38,139 bases of DNA from an uncultured Clostridia bacterium. Lineage in GTDB: Bacteria > Bacillota > Clostridia > Lachnospirales > Anaerotignaceae. The stretch lies in contig CAMBLO010000025.1 in NCBI GenBank assembly GCA_945868505.1, positions 1 to 38,139 on the forward strand. Reading direction: 5' to 3'. The position numbers and the translations under genes were made by a program. The notes below the pieces were generated by a model. The model saw nothing but the letters and a program-made list of their open reading frames with translations, was not told where the DNA came from and searched no databases. This document shows, piece by piece, positions 22,288-31,911 of this stretch. Numbering within the stretch: the stretch's first letter is position 1; each line of letters opens with the position of its first letter.

Positions 22288-24531
22288 ATGAGAAGAAAGG
22301 CGCGGGGAATAAAAGCAAAACAAAAATTTGCTTTTATTCTTTTTGTGTTTATGGCCATATTGACTGTGCTTTTTGGCAGAGTGGTCTATTGGAAAGTAGC
22401 CCATGGGGCGGAATTTGAAACGGCGGCGAAAAATCAGCAGATTAACCGATATGATTTGGTGAATGCGGCCAACCGCGGCAGTATTTTGGACCGAAATGAA
22501 CAGGTATTGGCAGTTTCTACGGCGGTTTACAATGTGGTGCTGGACCCTTTGCAGTTGGCGGAGGAAAATGATGAAAAGAAAACCAAAGAAACCTTCACCA
22601 CCTTGTGCGAATATTTCCCCGACCTAAACTATGAAGATTTGCAGTATCATATCACATTGAACCCGGAAACCAATAAAATCAACACCCCTACCCACTGGAA
22701 GTATCTGGTGAAGGGGGTAGAAAGAAGCGTCAAGGAGGAATTAGAAGCAAAAAAGCTGCTGGGGGTTTATTTTGAACAGACCAGCAAACGTTCCTATCCC
22801 TTGAAAACACTGGCTTGCCATCTGATTGGCTTTAACAACACATGGGGGCTGGAGGGCTATTATAATGACGAAATGACGGGGACACCCGGTCGTTCCTTTA
22901 TCCTGTATCAAGGGGCGGATAAGGTGACCTATCAGGATTATGAAGCTCAGGACGGGAATACCATTGTAACCACTTTGGACTATACCATCCAGCAATATGC
23001 GGAGCAGGCGGTAAAGGAAACCATGGAAACCTGGCCTTCTCAAAACGTGGCGGCTATCGTTATGAATCCCAATACGGGGGAAATTTATGCCATGGCGGCG
23101 GCGGATACCTTCGACCTGAACGACCCCGATGAACCCCTGAAGCTGGAAACAGATGCAACCTTCCGGGAAACATGGGAAGCCATGACCGATGAAGAAAAAA
23201 GCGAATATTTGAATAGCACATGGAAAAATTTCTGTGTCAGCGATACCTACGAACCCGGTTCTGTTTATAAGCCACTGGTGGTGGCAGCAGCACTGGAAGA
23301 AGGTGTAATTACCCAAAATTCCACTTTCTACTGCGGTGGTAAGCTCACCGTTGCGGATAGAGATATCAACTGTCACCTGCACAGCGGCCATGGCACAATC
23401 TCTGTAGAAGAGATCATGGCCCAGTCCTGCAACCCCGGTATCATTCAGATCGCCCAGAAGCTTGGGGTAGAAAAATTCTATAAATATCAGAGAGAATTTG
23501 GCTTTGGGGAGAAAACAGGTATTGACCTGCCCGGTGAAGCCGTAGGTATCCTCCACGCGGAATCTGCCATTGGCCCTGTAGAACTGGCGACTAGTTCCTT
23601 TGGACAGACCTTCAACTGTACCTCCATCCAGATGGCAACAGCCTTTTCCACCCTCATCAATGGGGGCAATCTGGTGAAGCCCTATTTGGTTTCTCAGATC
23701 GTGGATGATGATGGTTCCGTGATCATGGAGCAAAGCACGGAAGTGGTACGAAAGGTCATTTCTCAGAAAACATCCGATTATATCCGTACCGCCCTGAAAG
23801 CAACGGTAGACCATGGTACAGGTAAGAAAATTGCCATTCCCGGCTACTCCATCGGCTGTAAAACAGGTACATCCGAACAGGGTGCCCGTGATAAGAAGAA
23901 GTGGACACTGACCCACATGGCTTATTTCCCTGCGGAAAACCCCCAGTATCTAGTATTCAGCGTGATCCATATTCCTGAAGGGTATGCCGATGGCGTACAG
24001 ACCACAGCAACCATGACAAAGCAGTTGATGGAAAATATCATCAAATATAAAAATCTGGAGCCCACAGAAGCAACGGAAGAAACGGCAACTTTGAACAACG
24101 GGAAAACCACTGTGACTATGCCTGATTATGTGGGCAGCAGCACCTACCATGTAACCATGGATTTGGATGGCAAGGGACTGAACTATAAAGTAGTAGGCAC
24201 AGGCAATACCATCACCAATCAGGTGCCGAAGAGTGGTACAAAGGTGGAGGTGGGCAGCGAGGTCATCCTGTATGTTGCCAAATCCGAGGAGGACAGCGGC
24301 ACGGTGAAGGTGCCCGATGTGATGGGGAAAACCTATAACGAAGCAGTACAGATTCTTTCTGATGCGGGCTTCGAGGTGGTATTCAACGGAGAAACTACCA
24401 ACAGCGTTGTTTCGGCGCAAGACCCGAAATATGGCGTTTCCGTGGAGGATGGCAGCGAAGTGACCATCACCCTGACGAAACAGGAAGGTTCGGAAGAAAC
24501 GGCAGAAGAACCGAAGAAAACAACAGAATAG
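22288..24531 (+). CDS. ftsI: Division-type class B penicillin-binding protein with PASTA domains
   Basis: A septal peptidoglycan transpeptidase of 747 residues that works with FtsW. A membrane anchor lies at about 12-32, then the dimerisation part with NRGSILDRNEQVLA. The transpeptidase domain has S325-V-Y-K328, SCN at 380-382 and K525-T-G. Two PASTA domains follow near 605-665 and 670-735 (VPDVMGKTYNEAVQILSDAGFEV). It corresponds to PBP2B of B. subtilis by place and domain order. It begins 6 bases after ftsL. The C-terminus is acidic and Thr-rich. Confidence 0.93.
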   Translation: MRRKARGIKAKQKFAFILFVFMAILTVLFGRVVYWKVAHGAEFETAAKNQQINRYDLVNAANRGSILDRNEQVLAVSTAVYNVVLDPLQLAEENDEKKTKETFTTLCEYFPDLNYEDLQYHITLNPETNKINTPTHWKYLVKGVERSVKEELEAKKLLGVYFEQTSKRSYPLKTLACHLIGFNNTWGLEGYYNDEMTGTPGRSFILYQGADKVTYQDYEAQDGNTIVTTLDYTIQQYAEQAVKETMETWPSQNVAAIVMNPNTGEIYAMAAADTFDLNDPDEPLKLETDATFRETWEAMTDEEKSEYLNSTWKNFCVSDTYEPGSVYKPLVVAAALEEGVITQNSTFYCGGKLTVADRDINCHLHSGHGTISVEEIMAQSCNPGIIQIAQKLGVEKFYKYQREFGFGEKTGIDLPGEAVGILHAESAIGPVELATSSFGQTFNCTSIQMATAFSTLINGGNLVKPYLVSQIVDDDGSVIMEQSTEVVRKVISQKTSDYIRTALKATVDHGTGKKIAIPGYSIGCKTGTSEQGARDKKKWTLTHMAYFPAENPQYLVFSVIHIPEGYADGVQTTATMTKQLMENIIKYKNLEPTEATEETATLNNGKTTVTMPDYVGSSTYHVTMDLDGKGLNYKVVGTGNTITNQVPKSGTKVEVGSEVILYVAKSEEDSGTVKVPDVMGKTYNEAVQILSDAGFEVVFNGETTNSVVSAQDPKYGVSVEDGSEVTITLTKQEGSEETAEEPKKTTE

Positions 24532-24537
24532 TGAAAA

Positions 24538-24594
24538 GCATAGACACCCTGTCTTTTCTATACAATAAATTGTAGAACGAAGAGACAGGGGTGT
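24538..24594 (+). promoter_or_regulatory. Hairpin burying the spoVD SD, with sigma-E-like promoter in its 5' half
   Basis: ACACCCTGTCTTTT (24544-24557) pairs with AAGAGACAGGGGTGT (24580-24594): 14 bp with one bulged G and one G-U pair. The 3' arm contains the spoVD ribosome-binding site AGGGGTG (24587-24593). In the same stretch GCATAGA (24538-24544) and TATACAAT (24559-24566) are 14 bases apart and resemble sigma-E -35 and -10 boxes. A transcript from that promoter would start near 24573 and lack the 5' arm. The fold is directly visible; the promoter role is inference. Confidence 0.6.
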
Positions 24595-24599
24595 TTTAT

Positions 24600-26543
24600 A
24601 TGGAGAGACCGACGATGGGGGCAAAAAAGAAATTGCTGATCTTCCTTTTTTGTTCTATGTTTGGATATTTGCTGCTGACGGGAAGGCTGGTTTTCATCGA
24701 GCTTTTTCGGGCGGAGGAATGGCAGGAACTGGCCTATGAGCAGCAGACCAGAGACCGCCTGATTACACCGAAGAGGGGGTCTATCCTAGACCGAAACGGG
24801 GAAGGCATTGCCCTGACGGAAACGGTCAATGCTGTCAGTGTCATTCCCGTACAGGTGAAGGAAAAGGAAAAAACGGCTCAATTTTTGGCGGATACGCTGG
24901 ATTTGGAATACAATGATGTTTTGGAAAAAATCCAGCAGAAGGTGGCCTTGGTGCGGATTAAAACGAAGGTAGACACGGAAACGGCGGCTGCCATCCGCAA
25001 GGCCAATTACCCCGGCGTAGAGGTGGACGAGGATGTGCAGCGGGTCTATCCCTATTCGGAGCTGGCGGCACAGGTCATTGGCTTTGTGGGGAAGGATAAT
25101 CAGGGCATCATCGGGTTGGAAGCGAAATATGACGAACTGTTGGAGGGGGAAAAGGGAAAGATATTGACTTTGACCGATTCCCGAGGGAATGAGGTGGACA
25201 GCGAACAGGAGCGGATTCCGCCTGTGGATGGGAAAAATCTGGTGACCACCATAGATGTGGTGATGCAGCAATATGCGGAGCAGACCATTGCCAAGGCGGT
25301 GGAAACAAAGGGGGCAAAGCGGGGCGTTATCATCATTTTGAACCCCCAGAACGGGGAGATTTACGCCATGGCGAATTACCCCACCTTCGACCTGAATGAC
25401 CCCTTTACCATTCAGGATGAAGAACTGGCGGCGAACTGGGACAGTTTTTCCGAAGAAGAGAAAAATGATTATTTGAACCAGATGTGGCGGAATACTGCCA
25501 TCAATGATACATACGAACCGGGGAGTACCTTCAAGATTGTGACTTCCTCCGCAGGGCTGGAGGAGGGCGTTGTGACGCCGGAAAGCAGCTTTTTCTGCCG
25601 TGGGTTTTATATTGCGGGGGACAGACAAATTAAATGCTGGCGATACCCCAGAACCCATGGGGCGGAGACCTTTGTGCAGGGGGTACAAAATTCCTGCAAC
25701 CCTGTTTTCATGGAAGTGGGGGAACGTTTGGGGGCGGAAAAATTTCTGGAATATATGCAGAAGTTTGGCTTTGCCCAGAAAACAGGCGTGGATTTGGCGG
25801 GGGAGGCCACAGGCATCATTCATAAATTGGAAAATATCGGACCGGTGGAATTGGCGACTATGAGCTTCGGGCAGTCCTTCCAGATTACACCCATGCAGCT
25901 GATGCGGGCGGCATCGGCTATTGTCAATGGTGGCTATCTCATCACGCCACATTTTGGCAAGGGGATTGCAGATGAGGAAGGAAACATCATAGAGAATTTT
26001 CAATATGAACGGGGAGAACAGGTTATTTCCCGGGAAACCTCCGAAACCATGAAAACCATTCTGGAAAGCGTTGTTTCCGAAGGGACGGGGAGCAAGGCTT
26101 ATATTCCTGGCTATCGCATTGGTGGGAAAACTGCCACATCCGAAAAACTGCCCCGTCGCAGCGGGAAGTATATCGCTTCTTTCATGTCCTTTGCCCCTGC
26201 GGAGGATCCTCAGGTCATGGCATTGGTGCTGATTGATGAACCTCAGGGGGTCTATTACGGGGGCACGGTGGCGGGGCCTGTCATGCAGGAACTGCTGCGA
26301 AATATCCTGCCTTATCTGGGCATCGAACCTCAGTATTCGGAAAAAGAAGCGGAGGAAGCGGCAAAAGCCGTAACCACAGTGCCCGATCTTTTAGGAATGA
26401 CCTTGGGCGAGGCGAAAAACGCTCTGTTTCAGGCGGGGCTTTCCGCGCAGACCGAAACAGAAGGGGAGACCATCGCCAGACAGACACCCCCGGCGGGGGA
26501 ATTGGTGAATAAAGGAACAAAGGTGATCTTATCCTTGGAATGA
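24600..26543 (+). CDS. spoVD: Stage V sporulation protein D (class B PBP)
   Basis: A sporulation-specific transpeptidase needed for spore cortex peptidoglycan. It has 647 residues. A membrane anchor lies at about 15-35, then KRGSILDRNGEGIALTE. The transpeptidase motifs are S309-T-F-K312, SCN at 365-367 and K510-T-A-T instead of KTG. One PASTA domain lies near 583-645 (VPDLLGMTLGEAKNALFQAGL). The single PASTA and the position directly after the division PBP match B. subtilis spoVD. The ATG at 24600 is chosen because AGGGGTG lies 6 bases upstream; a GTG at 24591 overlaps that site. Expression may be limited to the mother cell. Confidence 0.87.
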   Translation: MERPTMGAKKKLLIFLFCSMFGYLLLTGRLVFIELFRAEEWQELAYEQQTRDRLITPKRGSILDRNGEGIALTETVNAVSVIPVQVKEKEKTAQFLADTLDLEYNDVLEKIQQKVALVRIKTKVDTETAAAIRKANYPGVEVDEDVQRVYPYSELAAQVIGFVGKDNQGIIGLEAKYDELLEGEKGKILTLTDSRGNEVDSEQERIPPVDGKNLVTTIDVVMQQYAEQTIAKAVETKGAKRGVIIILNPQNGEIYAMANYPTFDLNDPFTIQDEELAANWDSFSEEEKNDYLNQMWRNTAINDTYEPGSTFKIVTSSAGLEEGVVTPESSFFCRGFYIAGDRQIKCWRYPRTHGAETFVQGVQNSCNPVFMEVGERLGAEKFLEYMQKFGFAQKTGVDLAGEATGIIHKLENIGPVELATMSFGQSFQITPMQLMRAASAIVNGGYLITPHFGKGIADEEGNIIENFQYERGEQVISRETSETMKTILESVVSEGTGSKAYIPGYRIGGKTATSEKLPRRSGKYIASFMSFAPAEDPQVMALVLIDEPQGVYYGGTVAGPVMQELLRNILPYLGIEPQYSEKEAEEAAKAVTTVPDLLGMTLGEAKNALFQAGLSAQTETEGETIARQTPPAGELVNKGTKVILSLE

Positions 26544-26585
26544 TAGATTTTATCTGTATTTTTCAAGAAAAAATGGGAAAAAGGT

Positions 26586-26614
26586 TTGGTTGTCAGGCTT
26601 AAGTGTGGTATACT
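26586..26614 (+). promoter_or_regulatory. Promoter of murE
   Basis: TTGGTT (26586-26591) and TATACT (26609-26614) are 17 bases apart, and TG at 26606-26607 forms an extended -10. It lies in the 132-base gap after spoVD, so murE and later genes can be transcribed independently of spoVD. Confidence 0.65.
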
Positions 26615-26675
26615 AAAAAATGGCTCATTATTGGTATTTTTCAAAGGGAGCCGAAAAAGAAAGGAGGCTGTAAAA

Positions 26676-28130
26676 GTGAAACTGAAACAGCTTTTAGAGG
26701 GCATTTCTTATGAAGTGCAGCAGGGAACGGCAGAAATGGAGATTTCCGACTTCCAGTATGATTCCCGCAAGGTAGAAAAAGACAGCCTGTTCGTCTGCAT
26801 CACAGGATTTCAGACGGATGGACACAAATATATCCCCATGGCGGTGGAAAAAGGCGCAGTGGCATTGCTGTGCGAGCATAGGGTGGAAGGTGTGCCGGAA
26901 AGTGTGACAGTTATTGTGACAGAAAATAACCGTGTGGCACTGGCAGTGGTTTCCGACAATTTCTACGGACACCCCTCCAAAGAAATGAATGCCATCGGTG
27001 TGACGGGCACCAATGGGAAAACCTCCACAACCTACCTGATGAAATCCATTTTGGACAGAGTGGGGAAAAAAGTAGGTATCGTGGGTACCATTGAAAACCG
27101 CATTGGCGATAAGGTGCTGAAAACAGAACGGACAACGCCCGAATCCAAGGAACTGCAGGCATTGTTCCGCCAGATGCAGGAAGAAGCTGTGACAGATGTG
27201 GTGATGGAGGTTTCCTCTCATTCCCTTGACCTGCACAGAGTGGACGGTATTGCTTTTGATGTTGCCATCTTCACCAACCTGACTCAGGACCATCTGGATT
27301 ATCATAAAACCATGGAAAATTACAAGGCGGCAAAGGGCCTGCTCTTTGAACGGGCGGCAAAAAGCGTTATCAATATGGATGATGCCGCCGGCGCCTATAT
27401 GAAAGACCACAGCAAGGGCGAAGTGCTGACCATCGGCGTGGACGCAAAAGCAGATTTGATGGCGGAAAACATCGATATTTCCGCAGAAGGCACCGCCTTC
27501 GATATGATTTGGCAGGGCGGAAAATACCCTGTTCATTTGCACACCCCCGGTCGCTTCAGCGTATATAATGCTTTGGGGGCTGCCGGTGCCTGCCTGTTGC
27601 TGGGCGTGGCGGTGGAAGATGTTGTGGCTGGGCTGACGGAAAACCCCGGCGTTTCCGGCAGATTCCAGACAGTTCGCAGCAAAAAAGGCTGTCAGGCGGT
27701 GGTGGACTATGCCCATACCCCCGATGGCTTGGAAAACGTGCTGAACACAGCCAATGAATTTGTAAAAGGAAAGCTAATTGCCGTATTTGGCTGTGGTGGG
27801 GACAGAGACAGAACGAAACGCCCCATCATGGGCGAAATCGGCGGGAAATTGGCAGGCTATTGCATCATTACCTCCGATAATCCCAGAACGGAAGAACCTG
27901 CTGCGATTTTGGAGGACGTAGAAGAGGGCGTAAAGAAAACCGATTGCCCCTACGAAAAGATTGTAGACAGAAGAACAGCCATCCAGAGAGCAGTTGAGCT
28001 GGCAGGCGAAGGGGATGTGATCCTCATTGCAGGCAAGGGACATGAAACATATCAGATTTTTGCCAACGAAACCATTCATTTTGATGATATGGAAGAAGTA
28101 CGCAAGGCATTTGGGGAGGACTTGGCATGA
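26676..28130 (+). CDS. murE: UDP-MurNAc-tripeptide synthetase (meso-DAP adding)
   Basis: Adds the third amino acid to UDP-MurNAc-L-Ala-D-Glu in the cytoplasm. It has 484 residues in three Mur-ligase domains. The ATP loop is TGTNGKTSTT (Lys115). EVSSHSLDLHRVDG is the central block, and D401-N-P-R404 is the motif for meso-diaminopimelate rather than lysine. The GTG at 26676 follows AAAGGAGGC; the longer in-frame reading would cover the promoter. Its last 4 bases overlap murF. Confidence 0.96.
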   Translation: MKLKQLLEGISYEVQQGTAEMEISDFQYDSRKVEKDSLFVCITGFQTDGHKYIPMAVEKGAVALLCEHRVEGVPESVTVIVTENNRVALAVVSDNFYGHPSKEMNAIGVTGTNGKTSTTYLMKSILDRVGKKVGIVGTIENRIGDKVLKTERTTPESKELQALFRQMQEEAVTDVVMEVSSHSLDLHRVDGIAFDVAIFTNLTQDHLDYHKTMENYKAAKGLLFERAAKSVINMDDAAGAYMKDHSKGEVLTIGVDAKADLMAENIDISAEGTAFDMIWQGGKYPVHLHTPGRFSVYNALGAAGACLLLGVAVEDVVAGLTENPGVSGRFQTVRSKKGCQAVVDYAHTPDGLENVLNTANEFVKGKLIAVFGCGGDRDRTKRPIMGEIGGKLAGYCIITSDNPRTEEPAAILEDVEEGVKKTDCPYEKIVDRRTAIQRAVELAGEGDVILIAGKGHETYQIFANETIHFDDMEEVRKAFGEDLA

Positions 28131-29512
28131 AAAAAATTACGATTCGAGAAATTATCAAAGCGACAGGTGCCCAGATGATTGCTGTGGGCGATATGGATGT
28201 GGCACTGAACAGAGAAATCTGGCAGGTGACGCAGGATTCCAGAGAAACAAAGGAAGGGACACTTTTCGTTGCCCGCATCGGCGAAGTGAGAGATGGGCAC
28301 GATTTTCTGCCCCAGTGCTTTGAAAACGGCGTAACAGCTTGTCTGTCTCAGAAGGTGGTTGCACCGAAAAATGGTGCCATCGTGCTGCTGGTGCCCGATA
28401 CAGGCAAGGCTCTGCTGGACTTAGCTGCATATTACAGAGATTTGTTCGATATTCCCTATATTGCTATCACAGGCAGCGTAGGCAAAACCACCACAAAAGA
28501 CATGATTGCTTCTGTGGTTTCCCAGAAATATGATACCCTTTGGACACAGGGCAACTATAACAACGAAGTTGGCGTACCCCTGACCATCTTCCGCATTGAG
28601 GACCATCATCAGGCGGCTGTCATTGAAATGGGTATGAACCACTTCGGCGAACTGGACAGAATTGCGGCGGCAGTGCGCCCCCATATCGGCGTCATTTCCA
28701 ATGTTGGCGTGGCACACATGGAATTTTTGGGCAGCAGAGAAGGCATCCTGAAAGCAAAATGCGAAATGCTGGCCCATCTGGATAAAGACGGCGTTGCCAT
28801 TTTGAATGGCGATAACGATATGCTGCAGACCTTGGAAGGCAAGCTGCCCCACAAGGTACGCTGGTTCGGCGTGGAAAATCAGAAGGATTTTTATGCAGAT
28901 GAGATTGAACAGATTGGTCTGGAAAAAACAGCCTGCACTATCCATACTCCCATCGGCAATGTCCATGTGGATATCCCTATCCCCGGTGTGCATATGGTGC
29001 TGAATGCCCTTTCTGCAGCGGCAGTGGGCGTGGAACTGGGGCTGACACTGGAACAGGTGAAGGCCGGTATCGAAAATTTCCAGTCCACCAAAAACAGAAT
29101 GAGCATCGAAACAACCAAGGATGGCATCACCATTCTGAATGACGTATACAATTCCAACCCCGTTTCCTGCAAGGCATCTTTGGATATCCTTGCCAATGCA
29201 CAGGGCAGAAAGATCGCCGTTCTGGGCTTTATGGGCGAACTGGGCGATTATGCAGAGGAAGGCCATCGTGAAGTTGGCATCCATGCGGCGGAAAAAGGCA
29301 TTGATGTGCTGTACTGCATCGGTCTGTGCTGCGATTATATGGCAGATGCGGCGAAAAAAGCAGGCATGAAGGAAGTATACTATCTGGAAACACAGGAAGA
29401 ATTCTGGGAAAAAGGCATCCCGACCCTGAAAGCAGGGGATACGGTGCTGCTGAAAGCATCCCGCAGCAGAGAGTTCGAAAAAACAGTAGCGAAATTGCAA
29501 GGAGTGAACTAA
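28127..29512 (+). CDS. murF: UDP-MurNAc-tripeptide-D-Ala-D-Ala ligase
   Basis: Adds D-Ala-D-Ala to the UDP-MurNAc-tripeptide. It has 461 residues. The ATP loop is GSVGKTTTKD (Lys120), with GNYNNEVGVPLT, EMGMNHFGELD and NDVYNSNPVS as MurF-specific blocks. The ATG overlaps the murE stop by 4 bases (ATGA), so the two are translationally coupled. Confidence 0.96.
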   Translation: MKKITIREIIKATGAQMIAVGDMDVALNREIWQVTQDSRETKEGTLFVARIGEVRDGHDFLPQCFENGVTACLSQKVVAPKNGAIVLLVPDTGKALLDLAAYYRDLFDIPYIAITGSVGKTTTKDMIASVVSQKYDTLWTQGNYNNEVGVPLTIFRIEDHHQAAVIEMGMNHFGELDRIAAAVRPHIGVISNVGVAHMEFLGSREGILKAKCEMLAHLDKDGVAILNGDNDMLQTLEGKLPHKVRWFGVENQKDFYADEIEQIGLEKTACTIHTPIGNVHVDIPIPGVHMVLNALSAAAVGVELGLTLEQVKAGIENFQSTKNRMSIETTKDGITILNDVYNSNPVSCKASLDILANAQGRKIAVLGFMGELGDYAEEGHREVGIHAAEKGIDVLYCIGLCCDYMADAAKKAGMKEVYYLETQEEFWEKGIPTLKAGDTVLLKASRSREFEKTVAKLQGVN

Positions 29513-29513
29513 A

Positions 29514-30503
29514 GTGGGTTCTTTGGAACAGGCAGTCTATGCCATCATCATATCTTTCGTGATTGGCGTTATTTTGTGTCCAATCGTGATCCCGATTTTG
29601 AGAAAACTGAAATTTGGGCAGAATGTTCGCGACGACGGGCCCGAGACCCATCTGGCAAAGCAGGGGACACCTACCATGGGCGGCGTGTCTTTCTTGGTGG
29701 CATTCGTCATCACAAGCCTTTTTTTCCTGAAAGGAAATAAGGACGGCGCAGCCATTATGCTGATGACACTGTGCTATGGTCTGATCGGTTTTCTGGATGA
29801 CTATATCAAAGTGGTGAAAAAACGTTCTCTGGGGCTGCGGGCTTATCAAAAGCTGCTGCTGCAGCTCATCGTAACAGGTCTGTTCTGTGCATACGTTCTG
29901 AAAAGCGGCATCGGCACAGAGATATATGTACCTTTTACAAAGGGCATGACACTGGATTTGGGGATTCTGTTTATTCCCTTCCTGTTTGTGGCAGTTTTGG
30001 GTACAGTCAACGGCGTCAATCTGACAGACGGTCTGGACGGTCTGTCCAGTGGGGTAACTTTGTTAGTAGCTGCCTTCTTTATGATTGTGGCTTGGGCAGC
30101 AGGCAGCACGGTAGCACCTGTCTGCGGTGCCATCATGGGCGGTCTGATGGCGTTCTTGATTTTCAATTCCTATCCCGCAAAGGTATTTATGGGGGATACA
30201 GGCTCTCTGGCTTTGGGCGGCTTTGTGGCTTCCACAGCCTTTGTGCTAAAAATGCCTATCTTTATTGTTATCGTAGGCTTCATCTATCTTTGGGAGTCCA
30301 TCACAGTAATGCTGCAGGTGGGCTGGTTTAAGATTACAAAGAGAAAATACGGCGAAGGCAGACGTCTATTTAAGATGGCTCCCTTCCATCATCATCTGGA
30401 AAAATGCGGCTGGAGAGAAACAAAGGTGGTAACGCTGTTTTATGTGACAACGGCGCTGCTTTGTCTGGTTGGGTTCTTAGGCTGTAAAAATATGTTCCTG
30501 TAA
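29514..30503 (+). CDS. mraY: Phospho-MurNAc-pentapeptide transferase
   Basis: An integral membrane enzyme that moves phospho-MurNAc-pentapeptide to undecaprenyl phosphate, forming lipid I. It has 329 residues with about ten membrane spans. GTPTMGG near 50, FLDDYIKVVKKRSLGLRAYQK, NLTDGLDGL and KVFMGDTGSLALGG hold the conserved Asp residues, and MAPFHHHLEKCGWRE is the HHH loop. GTG is the start codon, 1 base after the murF stop, with AAGGAG upstream. Confidence 0.97.
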   Translation: MGSLEQAVYAIIISFVIGVILCPIVIPILRKLKFGQNVRDDGPETHLAKQGTPTMGGVSFLVAFVITSLFFLKGNKDGAAIMLMTLCYGLIGFLDDYIKVVKKRSLGLRAYQKLLLQLIVTGLFCAYVLKSGIGTEIYVPFTKGMTLDLGILFIPFLFVAVLGTVNGVNLTDGLDGLSSGVTLLVAAFFMIVAWAAGSTVAPVCGAIMGGLMAFLIFNSYPAKVFMGDTGSLALGGFVASTAFVLKMPIFIVIVGFIYLWESITVMLQVGWFKITKRKYGEGRRLFKMAPFHHHLEKCGWRETKVVTLFYVTTALLCLVGFLGCKNMFL

Positions 30504-30529
30504 CAGAAATCGGAAAGAAGGAATCAAAC

Positions 30530-31888
30530 GTGGAATACAATGGTAAAAAAGCACTGGTCTGCGGCATGGCGAAAAGCGGTATTGCTGCGGCAAAGCTGCT
30601 GAAAAGACTGGGTGCGGCAGTGACTTTGCAGGATATGAAAAAAAGAGAGAAACTCTCTGCGGATGTGCTTGCTTTGGAAAACGAAGGAATCGTCCTTTAC
30701 ACAGGGGCGAATCCTGACGATATCGCCTGTGAACAGGACATCATCGTTCTGAGCCCCGGCATCCCCTGTGACCTGCCCTTTATTGCAGCGGCAGAGGCAG
30801 CAGGCGTGAATGTCATCAGCGAAGTGGAGTTGGCTTATGGTCTGACACCCTGCCCTATCACAGCCATTACGGGCACAAACGGCAAAACCACCACAACAAC
30901 CCTGATAGGGGAAATCATGAAGGCAGTTTATCCTGCAACAGCGGTAGTGGGGAATATCGGCATTTCCTACAGTGGCGAGGTGGAACGGCTGACGGAAAAA
31001 GACTGGGTGGTTGCGGAAATCAGCAGCTTCCAGATGGAAAAGGCGAAGGAATTTCATCCTCACATCAGTGCGGTGCTGAATATTACGCCCGACCATCTGA
31101 ATAGACATAAAACCATGGAAGTTTACATTGCCATGAAGGAAAGAGTCTTTGCAAAACAGACAGCAGAGGATTTCTGTATACTGAACCATGGCGATGAAAC
31201 CTGCCGTAAAATGGCAGACAAAACAGCGGCAAAGGTATTTTTCTTCAGCTCTTCCGAAAAGCTGGAAGAGGGCATCTATCTGGATGGAGAAAATATCGAA
31301 GTGCGCTGGGAGGATATCAACGAAACCCTCATCAATGTGAATGACCTGCAGATTTTGGGCGTACACAACCATGAAAATGTTATGGCGGCAGCGGCGGCTG
31401 GCATTTGTGCCGGCGTTGCACTGGATACCATCAGAAGCGTGCTGAAAGCCTTTGCAGGGGTGGAACACAGAATCGAATATGTTGCCACAGTAGACGGCGT
31501 GGATTATTATAATGACTCTAAGGGTACCAATGTAGACGCATCCATCCGTGCGGTGCTGGCCATGAAAAAGCCTATCGTGCTGATCGGCGGCGGCTATGAT
31601 AAGGGCGTTTCCTTTGATGAATGGACGCAGCTTTTCCCCGGCAGAGTGAAGCATCTGGTGCTGATTGGCGTAACGGCATCCAAGGTGCGTGCATCCGCTG
31701 AAAAATTCGGTTTCACGGCAATTTCCAATTGCGAAACCTTCCAAGAAGCCGTAGACCTGTGCAGAGCAAAGGCAGAACCCGGCGACTGTGTGCTGCTTTC
31801 TCCTGCCTGTGCAAGCTGGGGGATGTTTGATAACTATGAGCAGCGGGGCGATATGTTCAAGGAACAGGTAAGAGGCTATTTGAAATAA
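30530..31888 (+). CDS. murD: UDP-MurNAc-L-alanine:D-glutamate ligase
   Basis: Adds D-Glu to UDP-MurNAc-L-Ala. It has 452 residues. The N-terminal fold begins VCGMAKSGIAAAKLL, the ATP loop is TGTNGKTTTTTL, and EISSFQMEK with NITPDHLNRH form the central block. DSKGTNVDA and LLSPACASWGMFDNYEQRG are typical of MurD. It starts with GTG after GAAAGAAGGA. Confidence 0.96.
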   Translation: MEYNGKKALVCGMAKSGIAAAKLLKRLGAAVTLQDMKKREKLSADVLALENEGIVLYTGANPDDIACEQDIIVLSPGIPCDLPFIAAAEAAGVNVISEVELAYGLTPCPITAITGTNGKTTTTTLIGEIMKAVYPATAVVGNIGISYSGEVERLTEKDWVVAEISSFQMEKAKEFHPHISAVLNITPDHLNRHKTMEVYIAMKERVFAKQTAEDFCILNHGDETCRKMADKTAAKVFFFSSSEKLEEGIYLDGENIEVRWEDINETLINVNDLQILGVHNHENVMAAAAAGICAGVALDTIRSVLKAFAGVEHRIEYVATVDGVDYYNDSKGTNVDASIRAVLAMKKPIVLIGGGYDKGVSFDEWTQLFPGRVKHLVLIGVTASKVRASAEKFGFTAISNCETFQEAVDLCRAKAEPGDCVLLSPACASWGMFDNYEQRGDMFKEQVRGYLK

Positions 31889-31911
31889 AACTCTCTGAAT
31901 GAGGTGTGAAA

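Noticed and set aside
24532..24600. The ftsI-spoVD hairpin read as a simple terminator
   Set aside because: The 3' arm is followed by only TTTTAT and contains the spoVD ribosome-binding site, so a translational role fits better. Partial termination cannot be excluded.
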